A stretch of 21,216 nt of DNA, from NCBI GenBank assembly GCA_902459845.2, contig CABPSV020000248.1:1-21216 (forward strand). Direction: 5' to 3'. The notes under the pieces are model-generated. The model had not been told where the DNA came from, did no database searches, and saw only the letters and a program-made list of their open reading frames with translations. Made by a program: the position numbers and the translations under genes. Below are positions 1 through 10,316 of this stretch, piece by piece. The DNA comes from Hepatocystis sp. ex Piliocolobus tephrosceles (taxonomy: Eukaryota > Apicomplexa > Aconoidasida > Haemosporida > Plasmodiidae). Position 1 is the first letter of the stretch; each line of letters opens with the position of its first letter.

Positions 1-264
1 AAAAAAAAAAAAAAAAAAAAAGATAATTGTAGTTTCAAATAATAAAATGAAGTACAATATTCAAAAGTATACTAAAAAAAAAAAAAAAAAGGAAAGCAAA
101 AAGTAATAAATTTTACAAAAAAAAAAAATAAAATATAACACTATTTTCTTCTTTTTTTAGTAAATTCTAATTTATAGTTAATACACAACAAAAAAAAAAA
201 AAATAAAATAAACAAAAATATGGTTACATATAAATAATTTATTTTGCATAAAATTTTATATTGT

Positions 265-296
<32 letters not shown>

Positions 297-2704
297 ACTG
301 TAGTAAGAGTGATATTATAAAAAATAAATTTCTTTTATATACTTATTTTACCGCGGATAAATAATATAATAAGAATTATGCAAAATGTATAAAATATATA
401 ATGTATACATATATATGCACATATAATTATAACAAAAGGCGTTGGCACTAAGGGAAAAAAAATAAAATTACTTATGTATGATAAAAGTTACTTAGATTTA
501 CAACACAATATTTTTAACTTGGTTTTTACTTAAGATTTAACCTTTTATTTATTAAATGTAAAATATAGCCATTTGGTGTAAAATAAAAAAAAAAACATAC
601 ATATATATTCCTGTATATTTATATTAACATTTCAATATATGTATTAAAACACATTCATAATTCTATGTTAATAATATTAAAAAAGAAATAACATAGTAAA
701 AATAAATATTTAAGTAAAAAAAAATGCACAGAAGTGCAAGGAAAAGGTACAGTGTATTTTATATAATTATGATTATATGTATACAATAGTATATAGAGTA
801 TATGTGCACATATGTAAATATATATATCTCTTAAAATATGCGTAGAAGTAAACATAAATTTGCTACGTTATTTTTTAGCATTTTCATTTTATTTTACAAT
901 AAGGTATTCCTTTCATTTTTATTTGTTTTAACCTCCAACATATATATGTTTATATATACATATATATATTAAATAATAATATAATTAAAAAAATAAAAGG
1001 GAACTTGTAACTTGAACCTTAATAAAAAGATAAAAAGTAAAACAATGAAATAGGAATATAACATTTATTTGATGACGTACCAGGAGCTACTGTTATTATT
1101 GTCAAAAAAAATTCTACATTGTTCTATTATATTCAGTCTATTCTGTTATATTCTACTATATTCTACTATATTATATTATATTCTATTCTATTCTATTATA
1201 TTTTTTTTTTTTTTTTTTTTAATTCTGATGTGTAAAAAAAAAAAATCACTACCTACAACAGAACAGAATAGTATTTATAAGCCAGAACGTGAAAAAAAAA
1301 AAAAAATATATCACTAGTATTATATACTTATGTTAATATATATATATTTATAGATAAATAAACATATAGATCTTTAATTTAAAATACATTTTTATTTTAA
1401 TTCTAAGGACTCCATATTTAAATTCTATAGTTATACTTCACGTACTTAAAAAAAAAATAATTTTTTACATGTATGGGTATAATAGAACACATTTGCTTAT
1501 AATAAAATTTCTAAATTAAACATGCTATCATTATATCTTGAAACAGCATATGCATGCACACGTATGTACAATGCACTTAAATATTTATTTCTATATATAT
1601 ATATATATATATGAAGTGACCATTAAGTTTTTAAAAGTAACCTAGTAACATATTAAATACAAAATTATGAAACCTATGTTTTGTTTCATAAATGTGTATA
1701 CATTTCTATATTACTATCTTCAAACATATATTGTTTTTAATTTTATCATCATAAACAATTAACAATTTAAGTAACTTTATAATAAAAAAAGCATAAAAAT
1801 AAAGATGTGCACCTGTCTGAATATTTATACAAATACATGTGTGCGTGTATTTTTGTGTGCAAATACATTTGGATACATTTATTTTACGTTTAACTGGTAT
1901 ATTACTTATTAATACAATGTATTATGCTAAAAATGCAAATTTATTATATTTTTTTGCATTTTTAACTATTTAGTAGTAGCACATATAAGTGATGCTATTA
2001 CAAAAAAACTATTGTAATATTAAACTTTTTATCCTGCGCTTCACAATCGCTCCTAGAATGAATTATATATATATATATATATATGTTTCAAGTATTTTTA
2101 TCATGTTACTAATACTAATATTGTAGCTGCTATCATTATTTTATTTGTAAAGAGTAAATTATTTGTATGTTATGTATAAAATGAAGATATATACCAAAAT
2201 GTTTATATATATAGAAAAAAATATAATGATCATTAATGCATTTTAAATTTGACTTTTTTTTTCTATTTTTTACATGTAACAATACCCAAATCAACAACTT
2301 AGGATATAATATATTGTCATGGAATAAAAAAAAAAAAATTTCATAACTAGTTAAATTATACTGTAAAAAAAAAAAAAAAAAAAAACCTATTTTAATAACT
2401 ATAATACGCATCTATAATTATATAAATATAAATATATTATTTATTCACATTTTAGTTATGTACGATACTGATTAAAAAAAATATATATTCAGTAAATAAT
2501 TTACTATGTCTTTCATATTTACTTATATGTTTTTGCCTACTCTTGTACAATTTGTTGAGCATTTGTTTGTATATTTTTTTGTATATACTTATGTATTTTA
2601 TGTATATTTTTTTTTCTTTCTAATATTTTAATGATATATTTAAATCTTTATTTTTTTTTTTAAATTTTCACATTATCGTGTAATGTTGATGTAATAAAGT
2701 ATGT

Positions 2705-2737
<33 letters not shown>

Positions 2738-3215
2738 CAATACAATACAATGCAATGTTAAAAAAAAAGAAAATTATCATTATTTTAAATCTGTTACCAG
2801 TCATTTTTTTCAGTATTCGATTTTTACGGTGTCAATTAAAGGATAAAAAATCAGAAAAATCAACAAATTAAGAAATTTGTAAAAAAATATCTCAACTAAC
2901 ATCGTTTTAAAGCTTCCAACTGTGAAAAAAAAAAAAAAAAATATAAAAAAAAGAGGTAAAAAAATATTAAAAAAAAAAAATATAGTACATCATTTTATTT
3001 ATTTATTTTTTATTTATTATTTATTTTTTTATGCTTTTCCTTATTTTATAACTAAAATAATATCATGTTTTTTTAATTTAAACCGAAAATAGCATCATTT
3101 TTTTTTTTTTTTTTACATAAATAAAATAAGTAACATATATACATATATAATACAATTATAAGGCTATATTCACATATGTGTTAAACTCTTTGCAACGTTT
3201 GTTACTTAAAATATG

Positions 3216-3267
<52 letters not shown>

Positions 3268-3294
3268 ACTACAATTAATGTATTCTAAGTTTAA
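1..3294. other. AT-rich intergenic region, no supported gene
   Basis: I see no convincing gene here. The short open frames are made of homopolymer codons (Phe, Lys, Ile, Tyr) with no family resemblance. The region begins inside a run of at least 21 A, and includes A26 runs at about 265-290 and 2705-2730, a degenerate ATTCT/ATTCTACT repeat at about 1133-1200, and TA tracts near 1595 and 2066. The last part must hold the promoter and 5' leader of the FAD synthase gene. No tRNA or rRNA was recognised. Confidence 0.7.
3217..3264. repeat. (TA)24 microsatellite upstream of FAD synthase
   Basis: An uninterrupted TA dinucleotide run of about 48 bp ends 30 bp before the FAD synthase start codon, so it probably lies in the 5' leader or core promoter. 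Its length is likely to vary between isolates. Confidence 0.9.
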
Positions 3295-3298
3295 ATGA
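3278..3298 (+). promoter_or_regulatory. Six-codon uORF whose stop overlaps the FAD synthase start
   Basis: An ATG at 3278 opens six codons and ends at TGA 3296-3298, which overlaps the main ATG at 3295 (ATGATG context). If this stretch is in the mRNA, ribosomes finishing the uORF would be placed on the main start. The arrangement is seen directly; any effect on translation is inferred. Confidence 0.4.
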
Positions 3299-4425
3299 TG
3301 GCCACAGAAAACTTCGAAATATGGAAAGATTACTCAAATGCGTTGAGATTATATGAAAAGATACAAAACTTGTACGATGAATATAAAAAAAATAAAATAA
3401 ATGATAACAGTAACAGTAGTAACAGCAATGTTAATAAAGAAATATCAAGTAAATGTGGTTTAATAAAAAATGTAGAAACAAAGAAACACATTAGTTTGAA
3501 GAATCATTATATGATAAAACCAAGTATGTATAATTATAATGTAATTAATTACTATAAAGATGATTGTATGTTAAAAACAAAAATTATGGAACTCTCAAAA
3601 GATATAATAGATGCAATTAATCAAATTTATGATACTTTTCGTCTTTGTAATGATAATGTATTTTTATCATTTAATGGAGGAAAAGATGCTGTTGTTGTTT
3701 TGCATTTATTTCGATGTGCTTATGCTAAATATATTAAAGACACAAAAGGAAAAATAAAGAAACCGAATTTATGTTATTTTAAAGACCATACAAACGAATT
3801 TCCAGAAGTATATCAATTTTTAAATGAATGTGTTTATATATATGATTTTAATATACATATAATTAAGGGAACATGGAAAGAAGGTATAAATAATTTTATA
3901 AATGAATTACAACAAACGTACAAAAATGATTCAAAATTGTGTTTTAATAATACAAGTGTGTTAACGACTCCATCTACTACTACCAGTACGTGCAACAGTA
4001 ACACGAGTAATACTAATATATGTACTGGTAATACATGTACTGGTAACATATGTACTGACAATACATTCACAAATAATACACTTACCATAACCTTTATTAA
4101 TGGGACACGATATGTTGATAATTTTGACAGCAAAATGCAAACTTTAAATATCAGTTCGAAAGGACTTTTACCATATTTATATGCCAACCCTATTTATTAT
4201 TGGACATATGGAGCCGTGTGGACATTTATTTTATATTTTAAGTTTGATTATTGTATTTTATACGATCATGGTTATTCTTCTATTGGTACAATTAATGACA
4301 CTATAAAAAATGAATTTTTAAAATGTAACGATTGTTATTTACCTGCATATTTTTTGAAAAATTGGGACTATGAAAGACATAATCGAGTATTTCCTCCCCA
4401 AAAAAAAAAAAAAGCAATAAATTAA
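3295..4425 (+). CDS. FAD synthase (FMN adenylyltransferase), PAPS-reductase fold
   Basis: The predicted enzyme transfers AMP from ATP to FMN to make FAD, the last step of flavin cofactor synthesis, probably in the cytosol. The 376-aa single-exon protein has the family's PP-loop, SFNGGKDA at 125-132, then the DHTNEFPEV segment at 164-172, GTW at 192-194, NGTRYVD at 269-275, the NPIYYWTYGAVW stretch at 298-309 and YDHGYSSIGT at 323-332, in the order of yeast Fad1. No molybdopterin-binding domain as in human FLAD1 is present. An in-frame TAA sits directly before the ATG, fixing the start. A Thr/Asn/Cys-rich insert fills about 205-262, and an Asn/Ser stretch lies near 37-47. The C-terminus follows an A14 homopolymer, so the last few residues could be shifted by a length error. 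It converges with the YJU2 gene downstream. Confidence 0.9.
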   Translation: MMATENFEIWKDYSNALRLYEKIQNLYDEYKKNKINDNSNSSNSNVNKEISSKCGLIKNVETKKHISLKNHYMIKPSMYNYNVINYYKDDCMLKTKIMELSKDIIDAINQIYDTFRLCNDNVFLSFNGGKDAVVVLHLFRCAYAKYIKDTKGKIKKPNLCYFKDHTNEFPEVYQFLNECVYIYDFNIHIIKGTWKEGINNFINELQQTYKNDSKLCFNNTSVLTTPSTTTSTCNSNTSNTNICTGNTCTGNICTDNTFTNNTLTITFINGTRYVDNFDSKMQTLNISSKGLLPYLYANPIYYWTYGAVWTFILYFKFDYCILYDHGYSSIGTINDTIKNEFLKCNDCYLPAYFLKNWDYERHNRVFPPQKKKKAIN

Positions 4426-5636
4426 TATATCAAAGCTTTTTAAGTAGTAATTAAATTCTGCGGCTACAGTATTATTAATATTATCATAAATATATTTTAA
4501 AAAAAATTGTATACTATAATTTAATAATTAAAATACCTTGTTTTATCATGTTTTTTGTTAAAATTATTAACACAAGGAATTACTTAATAACAAATAATAC
4601 TAAGCTATATATATGCATGCTTATGCTTAATTTTAATGGTTTTTTTTTTTTTTTAACTATTCAATTATAAGCACAAATAAACAACCAATTTGACAGATGT
4701 TACATAGGACACAATATGTTTATACCTTTTTTTGTAATCTACTTTAATTATATAATTTCAAATATAAAAAAAAAAAGAAAACAAAAAAAAAAAAGCGACT
4801 TTTTTTTGTTTTTTTTTTTTTTTTTACTCCTAAATGTTTGATTTATCAATTTAATGAATTTTAATGTGATTTTGTAAGTTTTTAAAATTTTTAAATAAAA
4901 TTATTTTAATTCATTATTTTTTTTTCAATTTTTTTGTAATATGCATTTTATATGACTTTGAATAATTTGGTAAACATATGTATTAATGTGTGTATATATA
5001 ATTATGTATATACGTACGTGCGTGTGTATATATTTTTTTTTTTTTACTGAAAAAAACATTTAAAAAGAATTTTGTAATTAAAAGTAGCCTTTTTGATTTA
5101 TTTTGAAAATATATATAATATATGTTTAAATCTTAAAAAAACAACATAACTGGTTCAATACTGCAGAACGTATACATGTAACGCATATATATATATATAT
5201 ATATGCGTACAAGATAAGTTTTAATTAAGTGAGTAACATCAAAAAAAAAAAAAATAATAAATAAAAAATAACAAATAAGAACTTGTTAAGCAAAAAACAA
5301 AGTTGTTAACAAAAAACAAAGCTGTTAAGCAAAAAACAAAGTTGTTAAGCAAAAAACAAAGTTGTTAAGCAAAAAACAAAGTTGTTAAGCAAAAAACAAA
5401 GTTGTTAAACAAAAAAAAATTATTAAACAAAAAAAAATTATCAAACAAAAACAAATTTATTAAACAACAACAAAAAAAAAAACAGTTATTAAGCAAAATG
5501 AATAATCTATAGTTATATATTTATTCATCTACGCGTTTGTTCGTTCATTTGTCTGTCTATATGTATATTTTACTTATTTACTATTTTAGTTGATTGTACT
5601 GTTCCATTAATTTTTATAATCCTTATTCCATCTTAT
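4426..5636. other. Convergent intergenic region (3' ends of FAD synthase and YJU2)
   Basis: Both flanking genes end toward this 1.2-kb spacer, so it should carry both 3' UTRs and polyadenylation sites. It holds many short A and T runs, a TA tract near 5187-5205 and a 20-bp minisatellite at about 5284-5420. I see no gene. Confidence 0.7.
5284..5500. repeat. 20-bp minisatellite, decaying at its right end
   Basis: The unit tgttaagcaaaaaacaaagt repeats about six times from 5284 to 5402, with one 19-bp copy at 5304-5322. It then decays into shorter A-rich copies that keep a TTATTAAACAAAA-like core until about 5500. It lies downstream of the YJU2 stop codon, so it is probably in the 3' UTR or spacer. 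Confidence 0.88.
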
Positions 5637-6719
5637 TTAATCGTCGTTCTCAGAACTATCAGTATTGTATTCATTAAAAATGCTTTTAATATCCTCTTTT
5701 TTTTTTTTTTTTATAATAAAGTTGTGATTTTTTTCCAGTAATTTTAAGGGTTTAATGAGTTCTTTTTTTTTATTTATTGAACTGTTTTTAAGTTTATTTT
5801 GGGTGTTACTATCACATGTTAGATTGTCATTTGGTTCCTCATGTATTGTATTTTGTGCTACCTCATGTGTAGCTTCAAAAGTGGTTTCATGTGTTACAAC
5901 GTCTGCTTCTAGATCTTCGATTACCTCCTCACTTATTGTCTCATTATATTTTGGCCCCATACATGTTTCAACATTACCTAATATGTTTTTATCAAGTAGT
6001 ATATCTCCCTTTTCATTTAAATTAGTGGTAGATCTACTTTTACAAAGTAAATGGAAAAATGCTTTTTCATCTTCAGGTTCTAAGTTATTCATAAAAAAAT
6101 TATTTTCATTAGTTTGAAGTTGGTTTTTTTCATATAACATATTTAACGCTTTATTTATACTATCAAATTTATTTATATGTCTTATATTTAATTTTTGTAA
6201 TTCTTCTAGTTGTTCATTCATTTGTAGTTCTATCGATGCATTGTATGATTCTTTTTCTGTCTTCTTCACTTTATCTGTTTCATCTACTTTTTCACTAGTA
6301 TTATTATAATAGTTATCTGCTACTACTTGTTCTTTATGAGCATCATATGTACGTATACCTCCTTCTATTAATACATAATCCCCATTTTTAGGGTCTGTTT
6401 TAAAAACAAATGCATTATTACACTCACTACATTTCCCATAAAACTTCCATATAGGAATGTTTAAATAATGTTCATCTCTTAATTTTTCAACTCTTGAATT
6501 AAATTTTGTACCAACATACGTAAAACTTTTACACTTATTACATCTTAATGTAAATGGGTACATCATTCTTATATTTAGTAAATTTTTTTTCTTCTTTTTA
6601 TTATTATCATTTTTGTTAATTTTCTTTTCCATTTTTTTTAGCAATCTTTTTTTCTCTTCTAATTTTTCCGGATCGAAATCCGGAGGGATGTATTTGTTCA
6701 GAACCTTCCTCTCCGCCAT
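5637..6719 (-). CDS. YJU2/CWC16-family pre-mRNA splicing factor (CCDC94-like)
   Basis: YJU2 proteins join the spliceosome with the Prp19 complex and promote the first splicing step in the nucleus. The N-terminus, MAERKVLNKYIPPDFDPEKL, is nearly the same as in human and yeast YJU2. A zinc-binding pattern follows: C60-x2-C63 in the RCNKCKSF context and C97-x2-C100 in YGKCSECN, then FKTDPKNGDYVLIEGG at about 106-121. A Lys/Asn-rich stretch at 26-46 separates the start motif from the zinc core and looks like a parasite expansion. The C-terminal half is charged and less conserved, with a Lys-rich patch near 337-342 and an acidic end. The gene is 360 aa in one exon, and its ATG sits in a purine-rich AAAATGG context. 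The CCDC130 branch of the family is less likely, given the exact N-terminal match. Confidence 0.92.
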   Translation of the reverse strand: MAERKVLNKYIPPDFDPEKLEEKKRLLKKMEKKINKNDNNKKKKKNLLNIRMMYPFTLRCNKCKSFTYVGTKFNSRVEKLRDEHYLNIPIWKFYGKCSECNNAFVFKTDPKNGDYVLIEGGIRTYDAHKEQVVADNYYNNTSEKVDETDKVKKTEKESYNASIELQMNEQLEELQKLNIRHINKFDSINKALNMLYEKNQLQTNENNFFMNNLEPEDEKAFFHLLCKSRSTTNLNEKGDILLDKNILGNVETCMGPKYNETISEEVIEDLEADVVTHETTFEATHEVAQNTIHEEPNDNLTCDSNTQNKLKNSSINKKKELIKPLKLLEKNHNFIIKKKKKEDIKSIFNEYNTDSSENDD

Positions 6720-6870
6720 TTTTATCCTCCTTTTCTCTTTTTTTTTTTTTTTTTGGAAGGATCAAAAAAAAGTAAGAAAAAGAAAAAAAATGCAGCAGAG
6801 GGGAGAGAAGGCATAAAAAAATATGTATAAAAAAAAGTCAAATATGTAATTTATGAACGTCAAAATTGTA

Positions 6871-6904
<34 letters not shown>

Positions 6905-7469
6905 TAAAAGTCAAGAGTGTAAGAGCAAAAAGTAAATAAAATAAAATAAACTTTTTTTTTACTTTTTTTTAAAAAAAATTAGAAAAAGAAAACTGCATTT
7001 TGAATTAATAGTTACTTTCTCTAAACTTTTTTCCTATTTGTTGCCTCATTTTTTGCATTATTTTTTTTTTTTAAGCATATATATATATATTCCGCTTTCG
7101 CACTTTTATCATTGTAAAAAAAAAAAGTAATATAACTTACATGCGAACAATTTATCATATCAGTTGCTAAAAAAAACGTACACCTATATTTATATGAATA
7201 TTTATTTTATTTTATTTCATTTTATTTTTTTTTTTTATTTTATATATTTTTTTTTTATATCGCTTGTTGCATATCAAATCAAACATATTCCAGTTACGAT
7301 TTGCTACTGCTTAGGTTTTAATTTTTTTTTTTAATTAATAATAATTAGTTATTAATTCACATTTTAATAAATTATATAAATAGTTCATATATTTTATGAA
7401 TTTATGTATGAGTTTGCACTATCAAAAATAGTGTTTTTTTTTTTTTTTCAATCTTACTCTTACGTTTGT

Positions 7470-7511
<42 letters not shown>

Positions 7512-7774
7512 CTGAAAAAGACTAGCGCCTACTATTTGCTAATTAATTATTAAAATGTTGCATCATTTTGTTTGAGCACATTATGAATATTTCATAAGAA
7601 ACAAAAACTATTAAGTGTTAACAAACTGAATGAAAAAATTATTAACAAGTCAATCACTCACATAAGAAAAAGAACAAATATGTATGTATACACATGTATG
7701 TATATATGCTTGTATGTACCAATATACATACAATACGTAACAACGTCCTTACTTTATAGTAAAAGAAATTAACA

Positions 7775-7990
7775 AATGGATAGGTGAATGTATAGATGAA
7801 TGGATAGGTAAATGGATAGGTGAATGAATGGGTAAATTACTGGGCAAATTACTAGGCAAATTACTGGGTAAATTACTGAGCAAATTACTGAGCAAATTAC
7901 TGGGCAAATTACTGGGTAAATTACTGAGCAAATTACTGAGCAAATTACTGAGCAAATTACTGAGCAAATTACTGGGTAAATTACTGGGCA
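7775..7990. repeat. 12-bp tandem array, 18 units of two types
   Basis: The array is 18 consecutive 12-bp units with no indels (216 bp). Units 1-4 are of the aatggataggtg type, unit 5 (aatgaatgggta) is intermediate, and units 6-18 are of the aattactgRgYa type. It lies about 150 bp past the CysRS stop, probably in that gene's 3' UTR or just beyond. Confidence 0.92.
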
Positions 7991-8022
7991 AGTGAACAAC
8001 CAAATGTATAAAACAATTGTAC

Positions 8023-8023
<1 letters not shown>

Positions 8024-8108
<85 letters not shown>
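8024..8108. repeat. T40-A45 homopolymer foldback
   Basis: Forty T (8024-8063) are followed directly by forty-five A (8064-8108), making an inverted repeat with up to 40 perfect base pairs and no spacer. On the minus strand it begins about 30 nt after the CysRS stop codon, so the transcript would carry U45 followed by A40. An assembly or read foldback artefact is possible. Confidence 0.85.
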
Positions 8109-8110
<2 letters not shown>

Positions 8111-8138
8111 TATAAATATAGATATAGATATAACAGAC

Positions 8139-10264
8139 TTATTTTTTTTTGTGGTTTCCCGTTTGCTTCTTTTTCTGTTGCTCTTGTTCTCTTTTATTTT
8201 TTTCTTGTTGTAACTGATTATCATCTAAAACTTTAATAACAAACTCATTGTTAGGCCGATCATCAATCAGAATGCCCATATTCAACAAATGCTGATCTCT
8301 TAGTAAATCACATTCTTTTAATAAAATTTCATTGTTATTTTTGATATTATTTATAAAATTTGTGTATATATCTTGATCTGTTTCTGTTAAATTAGAAGTA
8401 ACACTATTGTCGTCATGCTCTCGTTTGACAGTTTTATTTTTTAACTCCTTCTGTATATTCCTTAATAACTTAGCATTATTTTGCAAATGACATCTAATAC
8501 TATTTCTGTAAGTCCCTAGTACATGTAATACGTCGTCAATTTTTTTACTATTTGGATATGTATCAGAATCTAAACTATAAACCAAACCAAATACTTCGAG
8601 AATAAAGCTAATATATTGTTTTATCTCTAATAAAAGTCCTATTTGTAATTTTTCATTATGTTCTAAATATATATTAACTTCTGTTATTAATTTTTGTATA
8701 GCTACTAAAGCTTCTGGTGTATTAAAATTGTCTAAAAAGAACTGATGAACATTTGTTTTTGTTTCTCTAAAAAAATTATTTAATTTATTATCTGTATCAT
8801 TCCAATATAAAATAGCAGTATTAAAAATAACATTTTTAATTTTCATATTTAATAATGCAAAAAAGTTTGTAATAAATTTATCTATTTCAATACATTGTTT
8901 CATACTTTCACCATTAGGATTGAAATTCATAAATCCATCCCATCTATTTAATAAAAATAATATCCTAATTTGATTAGATGTATATGTTTTTAACATATTT
9001 TTAATTGTTATAAAATTTTTTAAAGATTTAGACATTTTTAAACCTTCAATATGTAAATGTCCTGAATGTAAAAAATAATTTACCCATTGACTATGATCGA
9101 AAAATGCTTCACTTTGTGCTAACTCATTGTCATGATGTGGAAACCTCAAATCTATTCCACCACTATGTATATCTAATATGTTTCCTAATATGTTACTAGC
9201 CATAGTTGAACACTCTATGTGCCAACCAGGTCTACCTTTACCCCAAGGTGAATCCCAAGAAGGTTCATTGGGTTTAGAAGCTTTCCATAAAACAAAATCA
9301 TATGAATTTCTTTTATTTTTTGTTACTATTCCTAAGTCACCCTCTCCCTCTAAAACAAGTGCTTCGTTCTTAACTGATTCAGGTTCCATTTTACCATAAG
9401 TATGATTTCTACCTTTTTTAAATGCATTAATATCAAAATAAACACTTCCCTCTTCACTTACATATGCGTAATTATTATTTAAAATTTTTTTTATATATTC
9501 TATAATATCATTTACATATTCACTAACTCTAGTTATAGATGTTGGTAACAATACATTCAAGTTTTTCATATCATCCCAAAAATCAACTTCCCATCTTTTA
9601 GCCAACACAGAAAAATCTACATTTTCTTCATTACTCCTTTTTATTATCTTATCATCAATGTCAGTTATATTTATAACCATAAAAACATCATATTTAAAAT
9701 AATTTGATAAAATTCTTCTAATTATATCGAAACTTACGTATGTTCTTGCATGTCCTAAATGTGCAGCATCGTAAACAGTTGGTCCGCATGCGTACCATTT
9801 TATTTTGTTGCTTTCCTGCAAAGGTATATATAAAAAAAAAAAAAAAAAAATAATAAATAAATAAATAAAAAAAAAAAATATCACATGCATGTAAATTGTG
9901 TGTTTGTCTAGTAGCATAAGAGTATATACATAAATAATATATACATATATATGTGCGCTTGCACCCATATGAATTGCTAAGTACATACTGCAGCATTAAT
10001 ATATATTAGAAAATCTTACTTGCGGAATAAACTCAACTTTACTTCGGGTTAAAGAGTTATTCACCATTAAATTTGTTATTTTTTTATTTTCCTTTGAGGG
10101 CATGCTCCATTTGGGTAATGTTTCTTTGTTTTCCATTATATAATGGAATAGTTTTTTTATAACAGTATATTTATCTGTTTTAAAAGAAGTAAGCAAAAAG
10201 GATTAATAAAAAAAATGTAGGTAAAAAAAATATAAAAAAAATATACGTATATACTTTTTTTTCA

Positions 10265-10316
<52 letters not shown>

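Larger units (their letters stand above)
6720..8138. other. Intergenic region between YJU2 and CysRS
   Basis: Both neighbours are on the minus strand, so this spacer holds the YJU2 promoter and 5' leader at its left end and the CysRS 3' UTR at its right end. It contains T and A runs, a TA tract at about 7471-7502, the 12-bp array at 7775-7990 and the T/A foldback at 8024-8108. Open frames across the array come from its period being a multiple of three and are not taken as genes. Confidence 0.7.

Noticed and set aside
1551..1558. TGCATGCA, a sequence bound by some apicomplexan AP2 factors
   Set aside because: A single copy 1.7 kb from the nearest start is too weak to call a site.
1..3294. tRNA or snoRNA genes in the left spacer
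   Set aside because: I found no T-loop/acceptor pairing and no credible box C plus box D pair.
3834..4187. 117-codon minus-strand frame inside FAD synthase
   Set aside because: It is an antisense shadow of the Thr/Asn insert; the plus frame has clear enzyme motifs.
5284..5500. CRISPR-like array
   Set aside because: The units are directly adjacent with no unique spacers, and the genome is eukaryotic; it is a minisatellite.
7749..8003. Minus-strand frame coding a repeated SNLP/SNLL tetrapeptide
   Set aside because: It arises only because the 12-bp repeat is a multiple of three and lacks stops; there is no other coding content.
8139..10013. Reading CysRS as a single exon with a hydrophobic N-terminus
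   Set aside because: The extra N-terminal residues are translated intron. Splicing 10020 to 9815 restores the conserved CysRS N-terminus in phase 0.
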